DNA of 64,000 nucleotides from positions 1 through 64,000 of the forward strand of contig JABYQR010000171.1 in the NCBI GenBank assembly GCA_022592445.1, in the 5' to 3' direction. The notes under the pieces were generated by a model. The model saw only the letters and a list, made by a program, of their open reading frames with translations, had not been told where the DNA came from and made no database searches. The stretch comes from Cytidiella melzeri (lineage: Eukaryota > Basidiomycota > Agaricomycetes > Polyporales > Irpicaceae). A program made the position numbers and the translations under genes. Shown here piece after piece: positions 9,397-21,010 of this stretch; position 1 is the first letter of the stretch; every line of letters starts with the position of its first letter.

Positions 9397-10726
9397 TTAC
9401 TCGACAGTCGGATCAACTCTGACGACAACCTTGCCAGAAGTGCGTTGGGACATTATACGGTCGTACGCCTTCTGCACATCCTCGAAAGCAAATACTGAGT
9501 CGACGACTGGCTTCACTCTGCCTATTACGATCGTGAGCACCTCAACGGGGAACTTGATGCTGCACCTACCATCAGCAACAAACTCCGCATATGTCTTGAA
9601 GTCCTCGAAGGCTAGCTGTTTCAAGAGTCTGCGAGATGTCAGTGTTCGTCATATTTTGGGCGCAACATGCGGTACTCACGTCCATTGCCGCTTTGTGCCA
9701 CCTAAGAAACCTGGTCGGACTAGTTCAAATACTAGGTGCAAGAATTCTGCAATGTCGGAAAGGCCGTGGGGGAAGGGACCGACACTGATGAAGATTCCAC
9801 CTGGGGCAAGGTACTTCTCGCTGTGTGAATACATGTACACGTCGGTGTTGCCTACCGCTTCCAGGAAAACGTGGAACTTCGGTGAGGGAGGGTTTTCCTC
9901 CAGCTGCTTGTAAACCGGTGCCTTTTTATAGTCTATAAACTGCAACGATGACAGCTTCAACTGGATGGTCAACGTGGTCGCAAAGCTCACTCACGTTGTC
10001 TACGCCTAACGACTTTAGAAGCTCTTCTTTCTGCGTCGATGCGCTCGCCGTCACTGTACATCCGATAGATTTGGCCAGCTGAATGGCAACCATGCCTACG
10101 CTTGTGCTGCCGCCATTGATGAAGATACTCTGACCTGGTTCTAATTTCGCGACGTTGAATAATGCTTGCCATGCGGTGAGACCAACCAAAGTCAGTCCCG
10201 CTGCTTCAGTCGGCTTCAAGTTCGGAGGCCTGGAGACAATACGGCTGGAGTGGACGACGAGATATTCAGCCAGTGCGCCTTGCCCATTCTTGAAGGCAAC
10301 GTCTAAAGTCCGTAGAATGTGAGTTCAGTAGACACATCGGATGGTCTGTAAGACTACCTGCGCTGACTATTCCATAAACTTCTTGGCCATTTTGCCAGTC
10401 AGTACCGTTTCCGTTGACGACGACACCCGCAAAGTCGTTCTCAGCAACTTGAGGTCGCTTTACCAAGAAATTGGGTAGTAAGCCCATAAGCTTATAGCCA
10501 CTGTAGATATGGGTTAGAGAGCGTTGTAGACCTTATTGGACAAAGAATTGACATACACCGGATTGAGAGCAGCTGCGTGGACCTTGATTAGCACCTCGCC
10601 GGGAGCTAACTTGGACGGAACATCGGTTTGCTGGTTGAGCACGACCGCATCCTTTGGCAGGCCTTTACGGACGACAAGCCAGGCTTTCTGCTTCTGAGGA
10701 GGAGATGTTGAAGTCATGGTGGTCAA
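9397..10726 (-). CDS. MDR-family zinc-type alcohol dehydrogenase-like / enoyl reductase-like oxidoreductase
   Basis: About five or six exons on the minus strand start MTTMTSTSPPQKQKAWLVVR and end KVVVRVDPTVE. The first part is the GroES-like substrate domain (APGEVLIKVHAAALNP, then AENDFAGVVV). The Rossmann NAD(P)-binding domain follows, with LEPGQSIFINGGSTSVG and MVAIQLAKSIGC. The end has the family's VFAFEDVQKAYDRIMSQ and SGKVVV tail. Classical catalytic-zinc ligands are not evident, so this is probably a zinc-independent quinone or enoyl reductase-like member using NADPH; the substrate is unknown. Introns include GTGTATGTC...ACAG and a short GTAGGT...ATAG intron near 9540-9580, both also recognisable in the dead copy. 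The gene is divergent from CRM1 across about 260 bp. Confidence 0.8.
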
Positions 10727-10989
10727 CTATGAAGAAGAGAGTAGCCTCCCACGCACCTGGATGGGCAGTCTCAGTCACAGCGTCATCTAAAGCCACTCAT
10801 TAGACGCACGAGGCAACCTCGGTCATTGCCGAGTAGCTGAGCGCTTTATAGGGTAACGCGTTTAGTCAGATCTTGCACGGAACCACGGATCTGACCCTCT
10901 GCCCAAGCCACAACAGCTCTCCTCAACGTCGTCCTCACCTACCACACACTCTCACTGACTCTTCCTCGAAGTCACTCATTGTCGCCACA
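10727..10989. promoter_or_regulatory. Shared divergent upstream region
   Basis: This 263-bp gap separates the start codons of the MDR gene (minus) and the exportin gene (plus), so both promoters must lie here or overlap it. It contains pyrimidine-rich stretches ahead of the exportin ATG (CTCTCACTGACTCTTCCTCG). No factor-binding site is claimed. Confidence 0.4.
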
Positions 10990-13900
10990 ATGGAGGTGCG
11001 CATCGTCGCCCACAGCGCATTCGCCCAGCTTACTTACGTTTTCCAACTTCAATAACAGGGCATCCTCGACTTCTCGAGAGAGTTCGATATCTCGCTCATG
11101 GACAGAGTGGTTATGGCCTTTTACTCGGGCTCTGGAGCAGACGTACGCGTACATGGCATGTTGGTGAAGATTGCGTACTTATTGCTTCACTTTCACAGCA
11201 ACAAATGGCCCAGCAAGTCCTGACGCAATTCCAAGAACACCCAGACGCATGGACAAGAGTACCGGAAATCCTGGAGCATTCGTCGTTCCCCCAGACCAAG
11301 GTACGTGTCATGCTACTATGCACTGTGTACTACTGACTTTGTGGCCACGTCGTAGTACATTGGTCTGCAGATTCTGGAGAAGCTTATCCTCACACGGTGG
11401 AAATCGCTGCCAGATGGACAGAGACAGGGTACACGCCACATTACGCGTCTATTCGACGGTCATGCTTACATGTCGCACAGGAATCCGGAACTTTGTCGTT
11501 GGAATCACTGTCAAAGTCGCGTCAGACGAGACTTCATTGCGTCGAGAAAAGACCTACGTGAATAAGCTCAACCTCGCCCTCGTCCAGGTGTGTTAGACAC
11601 TCGCACAAGCTCGATTGAAGTCTGCTCATGTCTTCGTTCGCGAACAGATCCTGAAACAGGAGTGGCCACATAATTGGCCAAACTTCATCACGGAATTGGT
11701 AGAGTCGTCGAAGACGAACCTATCTCTCTGCGAGAACAACATGGTTATCCTCAAGCTTCTTTCGGAAGAAATTTTCGACTACTCTGCGGAGCAATTGACA
11801 CAGGCGAAGGTCAAAAACCTCAAGAACCAAATGTGTGGCGAATTTTCAGAAATCTTCAAGCTGTGTTCCGAGATTCTCGAGGAGGCCCAAAAGACAACGC
11901 TCATCAAGGCCACGTTGGAGACTCTCCTCAGATTCCTCAATTGGATACCACTAGGCTACATCTTTGAGACGACTGTCATCGACCTCTTACTCAATCGGGT
12001 TTGTGTCTTCAATTACCCGCCCCCCTTTCCTTATTCATCAGTGTTGTTTTTTTCAGTTCCTTGAAAGTCCGGATTTCCGAAATGTCACCCTCAAATGCTT
12101 GGCAGAAATCGCTGCGCTCAACGTCGGCCCTGAATATGACCCCAAATTTGTCATCCTCTTCGCCATGGTCATGACCTCGGTCAATAGGATGATCCCTCCT
12201 AGCACTAACATCGCCGCTGCCTACGCCAGCGCAGGCGATTCAGGACAAGAGCTTGTGCTCAATCTTGCTCTATTCCTCTGTAACTTCCTCTCCAACCACC
12301 TTCGCGCAGTCGAAACGGAACAAAATCGGGACGTTCTCCTCAACGCTCATCTGTACATGGTGAAGGTGTCTCAGGTCGACGAACGCGAGATATTCAAAAT
12401 CTGCTTGGAGTATTGGCTGAAGCTTGTCGCGGAGCTTTACGACGAAGTGCAGAGTTTGCCTATTGGCGAGAGTGGCTTGCTCATGGGTCTGAGCCTTGGG
12501 GGTGGAAACCCGAGCGTACTCAACGGCATGAACCTACGCAAGCACATCTATAGCGATGTCTTGTCAAATTTAAGGTTGGTCGTCATCGAGAAGATGGTCA
12601 AGCCAGAAGAGGTTCGTATATGTTTCTCTAGCTACCTTTGCTGGTCCGTTTACATGGCACCTGATAACATCTGCTTAGGTTTTAATTGTCGAGAACGAGG
12701 AGGGAGAGATTGTCCGTGAGTTCATGAAGGAGAGCGATACCATCGTCTTGTATAAGTCGATGCGCGAACTTCTCGTCTACCTTACCCACTTGGACGTGAA
12801 TGACACGGAGACGATCTTGACGGAGAAGTTGGCGAAGCAGGTAGACGGCACCGAGTGGTCATGGCAGAACTTGAATACGCTCTGCTGGGCTATTGGTTCG
12901 ATCTCTGGTGCCATGAGTATGTTCCACGTTGTTGTGAAGCTATGTGTACTGACTATATCACAGATGAGGAAACCGAGAAACGGTTTTTGGTCACCGTCAT
13001 CAAGGATCTGCTCGGTCTCTGTGAAATCAAGCGTGGGAAGGATAACAAGGCCGTTGTTGCCTCTGATATCATGTACATCGTTGGACAGTACCCTCGCTTC
13101 CTGAAAGCACACTGGAAGTTCCTCAAGACTGTAGTCAACAAACTCTTCGAGTTCATGCACGAAACCCACGAAGGTAAGTTTACCACTCCCCTTCTATTTT
13201 TGTGCTGTATCCTCGTGTTTCTTCTCTGTTCTGTGTCTTTATTATGGCAGAGTTCCTCTTCACACTGCCATATCTCGTGGACTCGTTTAGTGAAGCTTGA
13301 ATTTGGATTTGGGGCAACGAAAGGAGGTTAACATGGCGACCCGCCGTATGTGATCAATAGGTGTGCAGGACATGGCCTGTGATACGTTTATCAAGATCGC
13401 GCAAAAATGCCGGAGGCACTTTGTCATGCAGCAGTCTGGGGAGCAGGAACCGTTCGTCGATGAGATTCTGAGGACTCTACACCGTATCACTGTCGATCTT
13501 TCGCCGCAGCAAGTACGTTTTCTCTGCTCTGTGTCGGACCGATGGGCTGGCTGACTATCACCTGATAGGTGCACACATTCTACGAGGCGGTCGGTTACAT
13601 GATTTCTGCGCAGCCCAACAAGCCCCAGCAGGAGAAGCTGATTGTGAAGTTGATGGAGCTACCGAACAACGCTGTGAGCATTCTTCCCGTGTTTTCATTA
13701 GATGTCAGCATCTGACTGGTTATTCAAGTGGGATTCGCTGATGGCACAAGCAGCTCAGAGTATTGATGTGCTGAGCAGTATGGACAACATCAAGATCCTT
13801 GCCAACGTCTTGAAAACAAACGTTGCGGCGTGCACGTCGATCGGCAGCTTCTATCTTCCACAGATTGGTCGGATTTTCTTGGACATGCTGAGCTTGTACA

Positions 13901-15238
13901 AGGCTGTCAGTGGTGTCATCAGTGAAACTGTCGCTCGCGAAGGTGATAACCTACACTTGAAAGTTCCCTGTTCTTAGCTCACCTGTACTACAACAGGCTT
14001 GATCGCTACCAAAACTCCGAAAGTCAGGCAACTGAGAACGATCAAGAAGGAAATACTCAAGTTGATGGAGACCTTTACACGAAGGGCAGAAGATCTTGAA
14101 ACGGTCAATGCTAACTTCATGCCTCCATTCCTGGATGCTATCCTCGGCGATTACAATCGTAATGTACCAGCCGCTCGAGATGCAGAGGTCCTTAATGTCA
14201 TGGCCACAATCATTGGTAAACTGGGTGTAAGTGTCTGTCGTGGATACTTGCTTCTTTCTTGCACTTAATACCGTTCATAGCGTATCCTCACTCCCCAAGT
14301 TCCTGCGATACTCGATGCCGTGTTCGAGCCTACCCTCAACATGATCAATCAGGACTTTGCTGAATTCCCCGAGCACCGCGTAGGCTTCTTCAAACTGCTA
14401 CGGGCGATTAATCTTAACTGCTTCCCTGGTGAGTTCGTATGTTGTGGCGCGTTTACATAGTCTCATGAGTTGTTGCAGCTCTCTTGACCATTCCCCCTCC
14501 GCAATTTAAGCTGTTCATGGACAGTATCATTTGGGCTATCAAGCATACCATGCGAGATATTGCAGAGACTGGCTTGAACTGTGAGTAGTCTGCGATCAAC
14601 GACTGCGACACCCGAGCTGACGAGTGCTCCACTCAGTGTGCTTGGAGGTGGTGGACAACTTTGCTGGCGCTGAGCCGCAAGTCTCGAACGCCTTTTTCCA
14701 GCAGTACTTCCTCAACATCATGCAGGATATCTTTTATGTTCTCACAGATACGGACCACAAGAGTGGCTTCAAGCTGCAGAGCATGCTTTTGGCGCGCATG
14801 TTCCAGCTGGTTGAATCCAATCAGATCGGTGTACCTCTGTTCGACCCTGCAACAGTGCCAGATCCAAACATCTCCAACTCCGTGTTCCTCCGAGAGTACA
14901 CTGCCAATCTCCTTCACTCCGCGTTCCCTCACGTACACAAGTGCGTACCATCTATGACTCGTTAATGCGGCTTCATAACTGACGCATCATGCAGCACGCA
15001 AATACAGATATTTGTTGTCGGTCTACACGAGCATCACGGCGATATCAACCGCTTCAAGCTTGCGCTCCGTGATTTCTTGATACAATTAAAGGAATTCTCT
15101 GGAGACAACGCTGACCTCTTCTTGGAAGAGAAGGAGGCCGAGGCGCAAAAGAAGGCTCTCGACGAGCGAGAGGCTGCGATGCGCATTCCTGGCATGCTCA
15201 AGCCTTCACAAATAGAAGATAGGGACGAGGACATTTAA
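10990..15238 (+). CDS. CRM1: Exportin-1 (CRM1/XPO1), nuclear export receptor
   Basis: A gene of about a dozen exons starts [20 protein letters not shown] after a first coding exon of only six bases and ends [11 protein letters not shown]. It encodes roughly 1070 residues, the normal CRM1 length. The importin-beta N-terminal region (about 40-110), the exportin-1 repeat block with [15 protein letters not shown] and [13 protein letters not shown], the acidic-loop region ([17 protein letters not shown]), the cargo-groove region ([10 protein letters not shown]) and the C-terminal HEAT repeats with [16 protein letters not shown] are all present. I traced every exon to the next without a stop or frameshift. 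The protein binds leucine-rich export signals together with RanGTP and carries cargo out of the nucleus. The groove cysteine codon at 13831-13833 corresponds to human Cys528, the leptomycin B target. Confidence 0.95.
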
Positions 15239-16051
15239 TTGACGCGGATCTACCCGGTCTGGGCGTGCAGGCTGCTCTATCCCGCTCGTGTGCACCGACG
15301 CAACATGGAGGTGTGTCGATGGTTTTCGGGGTACCCCTCGCATGATTTTACTTGCTTGCTTTTTTCTTACCTCGTCGTCATTTTTTCTGTGTTCGCTCAG
15401 AGCTCAACGCGTCGTTTGTCCTCACCAGCATTTTACCCGCTATCGATCATATCTCCCACTTTGCAGCATATCTCAATGTACCAATAGCCCTTAGTTAATG
15501 AATGCTATCCTGTATGTTATAACCAGGAGCGCTGTCACCTAGCGTATGGCTGGCGTTACAGGAGCCCTAATATGGCAATTTGTAATTACGAACGACATTG
15601 ACAACTGAACTCTAGCCTATACTGCCAGCCAGAGTGGTACTTTCTTCATGCGCGTGCAGCAACTCCGTACAAATGATTAAGCAGTTTTGCGTTGCATTAG
15701 CTGCCAGCTCGGACAGTCTCCCGCCCACGGGCTTGATTGATAGACGGTCTAGGCTCTTGAACCCAAGGTACGTCCAATGGTCCAAGTGCCGTTCTCCTAC
15801 AGACCAAGAGCGGGACAGGATTCTTGGGCAGGACACGATCTCACATTCATTTACCAACTACCGCTCCGAGACAGTATACATGCCGACAGCATGTAATTGA
15901 CCAGTGGGCGCCCCATGAAAACCAAATAACCGCGCCGCCGGTTCAAGTTGCTTTGTCTCATCTTCCACCATAACGTTTTCAACTCGGTCTCTCTCCAGAT
16001 CTTTTGCGCTCATTCCTTTGTCTCACAGTCGTTACTGTTCACTTCCTGACC
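15239..16051. other. Intergenic
   Basis: It holds the exportin 3' region, with T-rich stretches near 15355-15400, and the promoter of the first barrel-protein gene. Nothing else was recognised. Confidence 0.45.
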
Positions 16052-17051
16052 ATGCGATCATTTCTGGCCCTCGTTCCTTTCGGTATTCTAACTGCTTTTG
16101 CCAGCTCAGTCAATGTTCCACGCCACAACGGTGTCGCACCTAGTAAAAGGCATCATGAGTTGGGTGCTCGGGTAGCCAATGGTACCTCGGGCTTGGACAA
16201 ACGAGTCGGCGGTGTGCGGTTCTCATACTATAATCCGGAGCAAACTGGTGCAGAGGTGGCTTGTGGAGGTCATTACACCTCCAGTGATTATGTGAGTGAC
16301 GATATTTCTTTCCATTAATGATGCTCATGCGATGCAGGTTGCGGCCTTGAACTCTGCTGTACGTGTACAAGCCTCGAAAATTGCAGGGTATTGATATCTT
16401 CTTTTTGCATAGCAATGGGACAACGGTGCTCTTTGTGGCAAGACGCTCGATGTACATTGGGGAGGGAAATCAGTAACAATCACACTCGTCGATGAAGTAA
16501 GCTACCACTCTCGCTCTCCACTCTCGCTTGCACTGAGAAAATGATTTTTAGTGTGCCTCTGGATGTCTAGAGAACGGACTGGACCTTACCCCCGCTGTGT
16601 TTACGGCTCTTTCTGGGTCTCTGGACGCCGGGTACCTCTATGACGGCTCATGGGAGGTAGCCGGCGCAGTACCGTCTACTTCTGCAACCCCTTCTCCGAC
16701 TACCACTAAGCCAAAGTCAGAACCGAGCACTACAACTACGTCTAGTACAACATCGAAGTCAACTACGAAAACCATATCATCCTCGTCTGTATCTTGGACG
16801 TTATTTTTGTGCATTGGCTCCTCGATCTCACTCATAATTCTTCCTCCATGTTATCTAGGTCTGTTCCGTCCTCTTCTAGCTTTGCTAGTTCGTCTAGCGT
16901 TCAAGCCAGTTCTTCGGTTGTTCAAATCACGTCCAGTACCGTCAGCGCCTCCACACCATCCTCCGTGGCCACACAAATCGGCAATCTGGACGTGCTAATT
17001 CAAGCGTACACGCAGCTGATACTCATTGCTTCTAACGGAAACAGTACTTAG
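16052..17051 (+). CDS. Secreted RlpA-like double-psi beta-barrel protein 1
   Basis: About five exons. A signal peptide (MRSFLALVPFGILTAFASS) is followed by a propeptide-like stretch ending in a dibasic LDKR site. The barrel domain runs GVRFSYYNPEQ - VACGGHY - VAALNSA - CGKTLDV - ITLVDECASGC - GLDLTPAVFTAL - LDAGYLYDGSWEV, the order of RlpA-like double-psi beta-barrel / riboflavin aldehyde-forming-enzyme-like fungal proteins. A Thr/Ser/Pro-rich linker, interrupted by an intron with donor near 16788, leads to a short hydrophobic C-terminal helix (LIQAYTQLILIAS). The upstream in-frame ATG at 16004 would spoil the signal peptide, so 16052 is chosen. Members of this fold bind or remodel cell-wall polymers or inhibit proteases; the activity here is unknown. 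It is the first of four tandem paralogues. Confidence 0.8.
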
Positions 17052-17770
17052 AGTCTGAGGAGTGTTTTTCGACCTTTATAGCTCGCGAACTGTCGACGCC
17101 TCTGATTCTCCATTTTGGATACAGTCGGTGCTACAGTTGCAGTTCTACTATTTGCTGAGTCATGTCATGTCCTGCATCTGCAATGCTTGTTGCTTTTGTC
17201 TTTCCATACTTGAGAGCATGAGTGCGACCTGTGCGAGGAGACTCTTTTTCGTCTCATGCATTCATTGAAATTGAAATTAAAAGACGGCGACGTATCTTTA
17301 GCGCACGTCAATGATGCCGACATACGCGCACGCGTGACACCATCGGGCAGTGACAAAATCCTCGGCATGCGGGAGGGCGCGTCACGATTAGTGACACATT
17401 TATTAGACTTTCCGTTCTCTTGCACACCCAACCTCTGCATCTGGGATGTATTTGAAGCCGAGTGTAAGTTGAGCATGTCTATGTACAGTATGATATACTG
17501 TATGAGCTACAAGTGTAGTAGAACGGTCGAACTACGCCGTGTAGACACACGGTTTCTACAAATCACTGATCAAGTTGCCAGGCAGTAAGCGCCGTTTGTG
17601 GCTTGTTTTTGTTTCATTCTCCCACCTTCTCCCGTCCTCGTCTCTTTCTCACTTACCGTCGTCGTCGCGCGTAGCTGCTCTTTGCTTGCTCTCGTAGGAT
17701 ACGCTCCGATACCATCCCAAACCCACAATCCTTTACTTTCTCACCTTCTTTCACGCTCTACAAGAACAAA
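17052..17770. other. Intergenic
   Basis: This is a spacer between tandem paralogues. A pyrimidine-rich leader (TTTACTTTCTCACC, about 17731-17744) precedes the next ATG. No gene is seen. Confidence 0.45.
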
Positions 17771-18821
17771 ATGCGTCCCACGTTGACTTTCGTTTCCTTG
17801 GCCGTGCTCGCAGCCTGCGGAACTGCCGTCGCCCATAACCCCCACCTGAACAGGGCGTACGGGCCTCATAATCGTCGCCATGTTGATCTGGGTGATCTTA
17901 TGGCGCGCAGCAACACCACCCATACCGAGGAGAAGCGAGATGGTTCAGTCCGGTTCTCGTTTTATTATCCCGAACAGTCGGGCAACCAGGTTGCTTGCGG
18001 AGGGTATTACAACTCGGATTCCTGGGTGAGTGATCCAAGACAACATATACAACATGTCACGTACTGATGCATGGATGGTTGTGTTTGTATAGATCGTGGC
18101 CTTGAGCCATGCGGTACGTTTCATTCTTCACTGCCTCAGTCAGCTGGTATGCTCAACACTTGACTTGGCGTAGGCATTCGACCAAAGCTTCTGTTTCATG
18201 TCCATCGATCTTCACTACCAAGGACGAACTGCTAGTGGTGTTCAAATTGTGGACGAGGTGGGTCGCACACATGATACCGATTTGTTGGAGCTCCAGACAT
18301 ACTGATGAGTGATATTTGACAAGTGCATGGCATGCCCCGCCGGAGACGGTGGCAGCGCCGGCAGTGGCAGCCTTGCCGGCTTGGATTTGACTCCGGCTGT
18401 CTTCAAAGCCCTTACTGGAGGTTCCCTGGACGCTGGGTTGATCTGGGGCGGCGATTGGGAGCCAGCCGGGGCAGCCCCAGCTCCTACAACGACCAAGGCA
18501 AAACCCACACCCACACCCACGCCCACGCCTAAAACAACCTCCACTCCCAAGCCAACGCCTACTCCTACTCCCACGCCGACCACGAAATCTGAGCCTCAGA
18601 CGACATCTTCGAGCACATCGTCTTTCTCGAGCGAGGCATCTTCCTCGTCCTCGTCTTCGTCCTCATCCTCTCAGTCCTCGTCGCATTCGTCTTCCCACTC
18701 CGAGAGCTCATCTGCGCCGGCCACGAGCAGTGCGCCCAGCGCGACTCCCTCCGCAATCACGGGCAACATCGAGGCGGGAATGCAGGCCTACATTCAGCTG
18801 GCCCTCCTTGCAGCCAATTAG
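17771..18821 (+). CDS. Secreted RlpA-like double-psi beta-barrel protein 2
   Basis: It starts MRPTLTFVSLAVLAACGTAV, a clear signal peptide, and has a dibasic EEKRDG site before the barrel. Barrel elements are VRFSFYYPEQSG - VACGGYYNSDSW, then IVALSHA, then FCFMSIDLHYQGR - VQIVDE, then GLDLTPAVFKALTG. Introns split the barrel at the same places as in paralogue 1. The tail is a Pro/Thr repeat (TPTPTPTPK) followed by poly-Ser, ending in the helix MQAYIQLALLAAN. It shares the YYPEQ form of the barrel with paralogue 1, so these two are probably closest to each other. It should be extracellular or wall-bound; the substrate is unknown. Confidence 0.82.
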
Positions 18822-19434
18822 GTCGACGAGATATGCGCATGCCGTGGTTGTTGGTGACTGTCTCTGATCATTCCTGAAACTTGCTTTCGTACAGTACCTA
18901 CTACTCCCTACTCTTGTCGCGCTGTTCACGCGCTATATATCCATTGTGCTTTGTGCGGGTTTGAATGCAGTACTCTATTATACCCTTTTGTTTGAATTTT
19001 TTTTTTGGGTTCACAGAGTTTTATTGTGCTTTTCTTGGCGGTGCCGGTGAGTTTTTGCTTGTGTACCCCAGAAAGAAAAGGCTGACGGTTGCTCTGTCCA
19101 ACAGTTATGTAAGCAGCTATATATCTAAAACAGGCAATTGAAAGAGTCACGCGCGATCAAACGGGGCGGACAGTCGAAGGGGCTGGCGTTTGTTGGTAGA
19201 AAAGTAGTGTCTTGGCTCTTACCGTCGCGTAACTGTTCTTTTGTCCCTCTCACAGCTACAGGCAGCCTTCCTGCTCTCCCAGTCCACCCTCCTTTGCATC
19301 TAAACTCTCGCTTTCATCGTTCTTACCGTTCATTACCTGTCCCTACGCAACCACTACGCAACCGTCAGTAGTAACATATCCTTCAAGCTTTGTCATTTTC
19401 CCGCTTAACTATTCCCCCCCAACAACACTCGAAA
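18822..19434. other. Intergenic
   Basis: It contains a T-run (18996-19005) in the presumed 3' untranslated region and C-rich leader sequence before 19435. No gene is seen. Confidence 0.45.
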
Positions 19435-20385
19435 ATGCTCGCCTTTGCAAAACTCGCGTCCCTCTCAACCCTCGTCGCGTCCCTTTCGCTCACTGCTGTC
19501 GCTGCAAAGCATGGCTCGCCAAGAAGACGTCACTCGGGCACAACCTCTCTGGAGACATACCAGTCACATGTGAACCACAAGCGTACCGACAATGCTCGCA
19601 TGACGTTCTACGAAACTGGCTTGGGTGCTTGCGGCAAGACGAACAGCGACTCGGACTTTGTACGTCCATGTTACCGTGTCGATTGACCTACTGAAGACTG
19701 ACTTTCTTTTTTTCTCCCTCTGTGATGAAGATTGTCGCGTTGAACTCGCCTGTAAGTAACGACCAAGAATACCACGATCAATATGCTCATGCGCAGACGA
19801 CGATTTTTATAGCAATACGGCTCCGGCGGCCACTGCTTCGATACCATTACTATCAGCTACGGTGGAAAGTCGACCCAAGCGCAGATTGTGGATGAGGTAC
19901 GCTTTTTCACCTATCATGTGCAAACAACGTTCATGAACATTTGACTGGTCCAGTGCCCTGGCTGTCCCGAAGGTGGCCTAGACTTGAGCCCCGGATTATT
20001 TTCGTTTTTCGCGTCAGAGGACGCTGGTGTCATTTACGGCTCATGGAACTTTGGCGGAGCGGCCCAAAAGCCCTCACCCACTCCTACACCCACACCTACG
20101 CCTAAGCCATCCCCCACTCCGAAGACAACCTCGACTCCCCCTCCTCCGTCGACTTCGGAGAAGAAGACGACGACTTCCTCTTCGGCCACCCCCTCGTCCA
20201 GTTCCTCGTCGTCGTCGGCTAGTTCCTCGTCTAGCTCATCGTCCGCGAGCTCGGCTGCGGTTGTTTCCTCGTTTGCTTCCTCAAGCGCGAGTGCTACACC
20301 GTCACCTTCTGTGAACCCTGCTGCCGGTCTCGACTCCCTCAACGATGCGTTCCTTGGAATGGTAATTCTTGCTGCCTCTCAGTAG
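19435..20385 (+). CDS. Secreted RlpA-like double-psi beta-barrel protein 3
   Basis: It starts MLAFAKLASLSTLVASLSLT, a signal peptide, with a dibasic NHKRTD site. The barrel is of the second form: MTFYETGLGACGKTNSDSDF, IVALNSP, GGHCFDTITISYGGK, AQIVDECPGCPEGGLDLSPG, FFASEDAGVIYGSW. This is the motif set of Agaricus riboflavin aldehyde-forming-enzyme-like proteins. Four exons have introns at the same barrel positions as the other copies. The Pro/Thr repeat and poly-Ser linker end in LNDAFLGMVILAAS. Two Cys pairs (ACG/HCF and CPGC) could form disulphides. An upstream in-frame ATG at 19390 exists, but only 19435 gives a clean signal peptide. Confidence 0.82.
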
Positions 20386-21010
20386 ATCGCGATGGCGACA
20401 CGTCGGCGCACCAGGGAGCCCCTATCCTTAAAGCTTTATTTTGCAGGCTGTAGTAGTTTTTACTTTAATTTTCTCTCCCCTATTTTTATATATCATCCCG
20501 TAGCTGTTACAATTGTCTGTTGTTGCTCGGATTCTGCCTGACGGCACGTCATAAAGTGACTATTATCAGCGTCTTTGTGGGCATTTGAAATTTGATGCAT
20601 GATGGTCTGCTTTAGGTTTCTACAGCAATGACTGGCAGCGACAGCGACCGACACATCTTCGTTCGTCGTCGAGCTCGTCAAGCGGGGATGTGAACACGAT
20701 GGCCGACAGCGTCGGGGAGGCGTGGTCCAGCCGGTCTTGGCGCTACGCTTCTTCCCAAACATCAGCAAACAGAGACCGGCAGAAGAACACTCGACTAGTC
20801 TTCAGATCTCAGAGGTTGTGTCGTGTCTCATTTTCCTACTCTCTCTCTTCCTCTCCCTCATCTCATAGACTAGTCCCAGCCCAACGTCGCTCTCTGCGTC
20901 AACCACACTCGTTTTCCCACCTTATCCTACGGGCAGCGTTTGAACACGCATCATACATCCTTCGCCCCCAGACTGCCCTGTGGACACGAAAAGCTTTTCT
21001 CTCTCACATA
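20386..21010. other. Intergenic
   Basis: It is a spacer with a pyrimidine-rich stretch (CTACTCTCTCTCTTCCTCTC, about 20836-20855) upstream of paralogue 4. Short overlapping frames here look non-coding. Confidence 0.45.
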
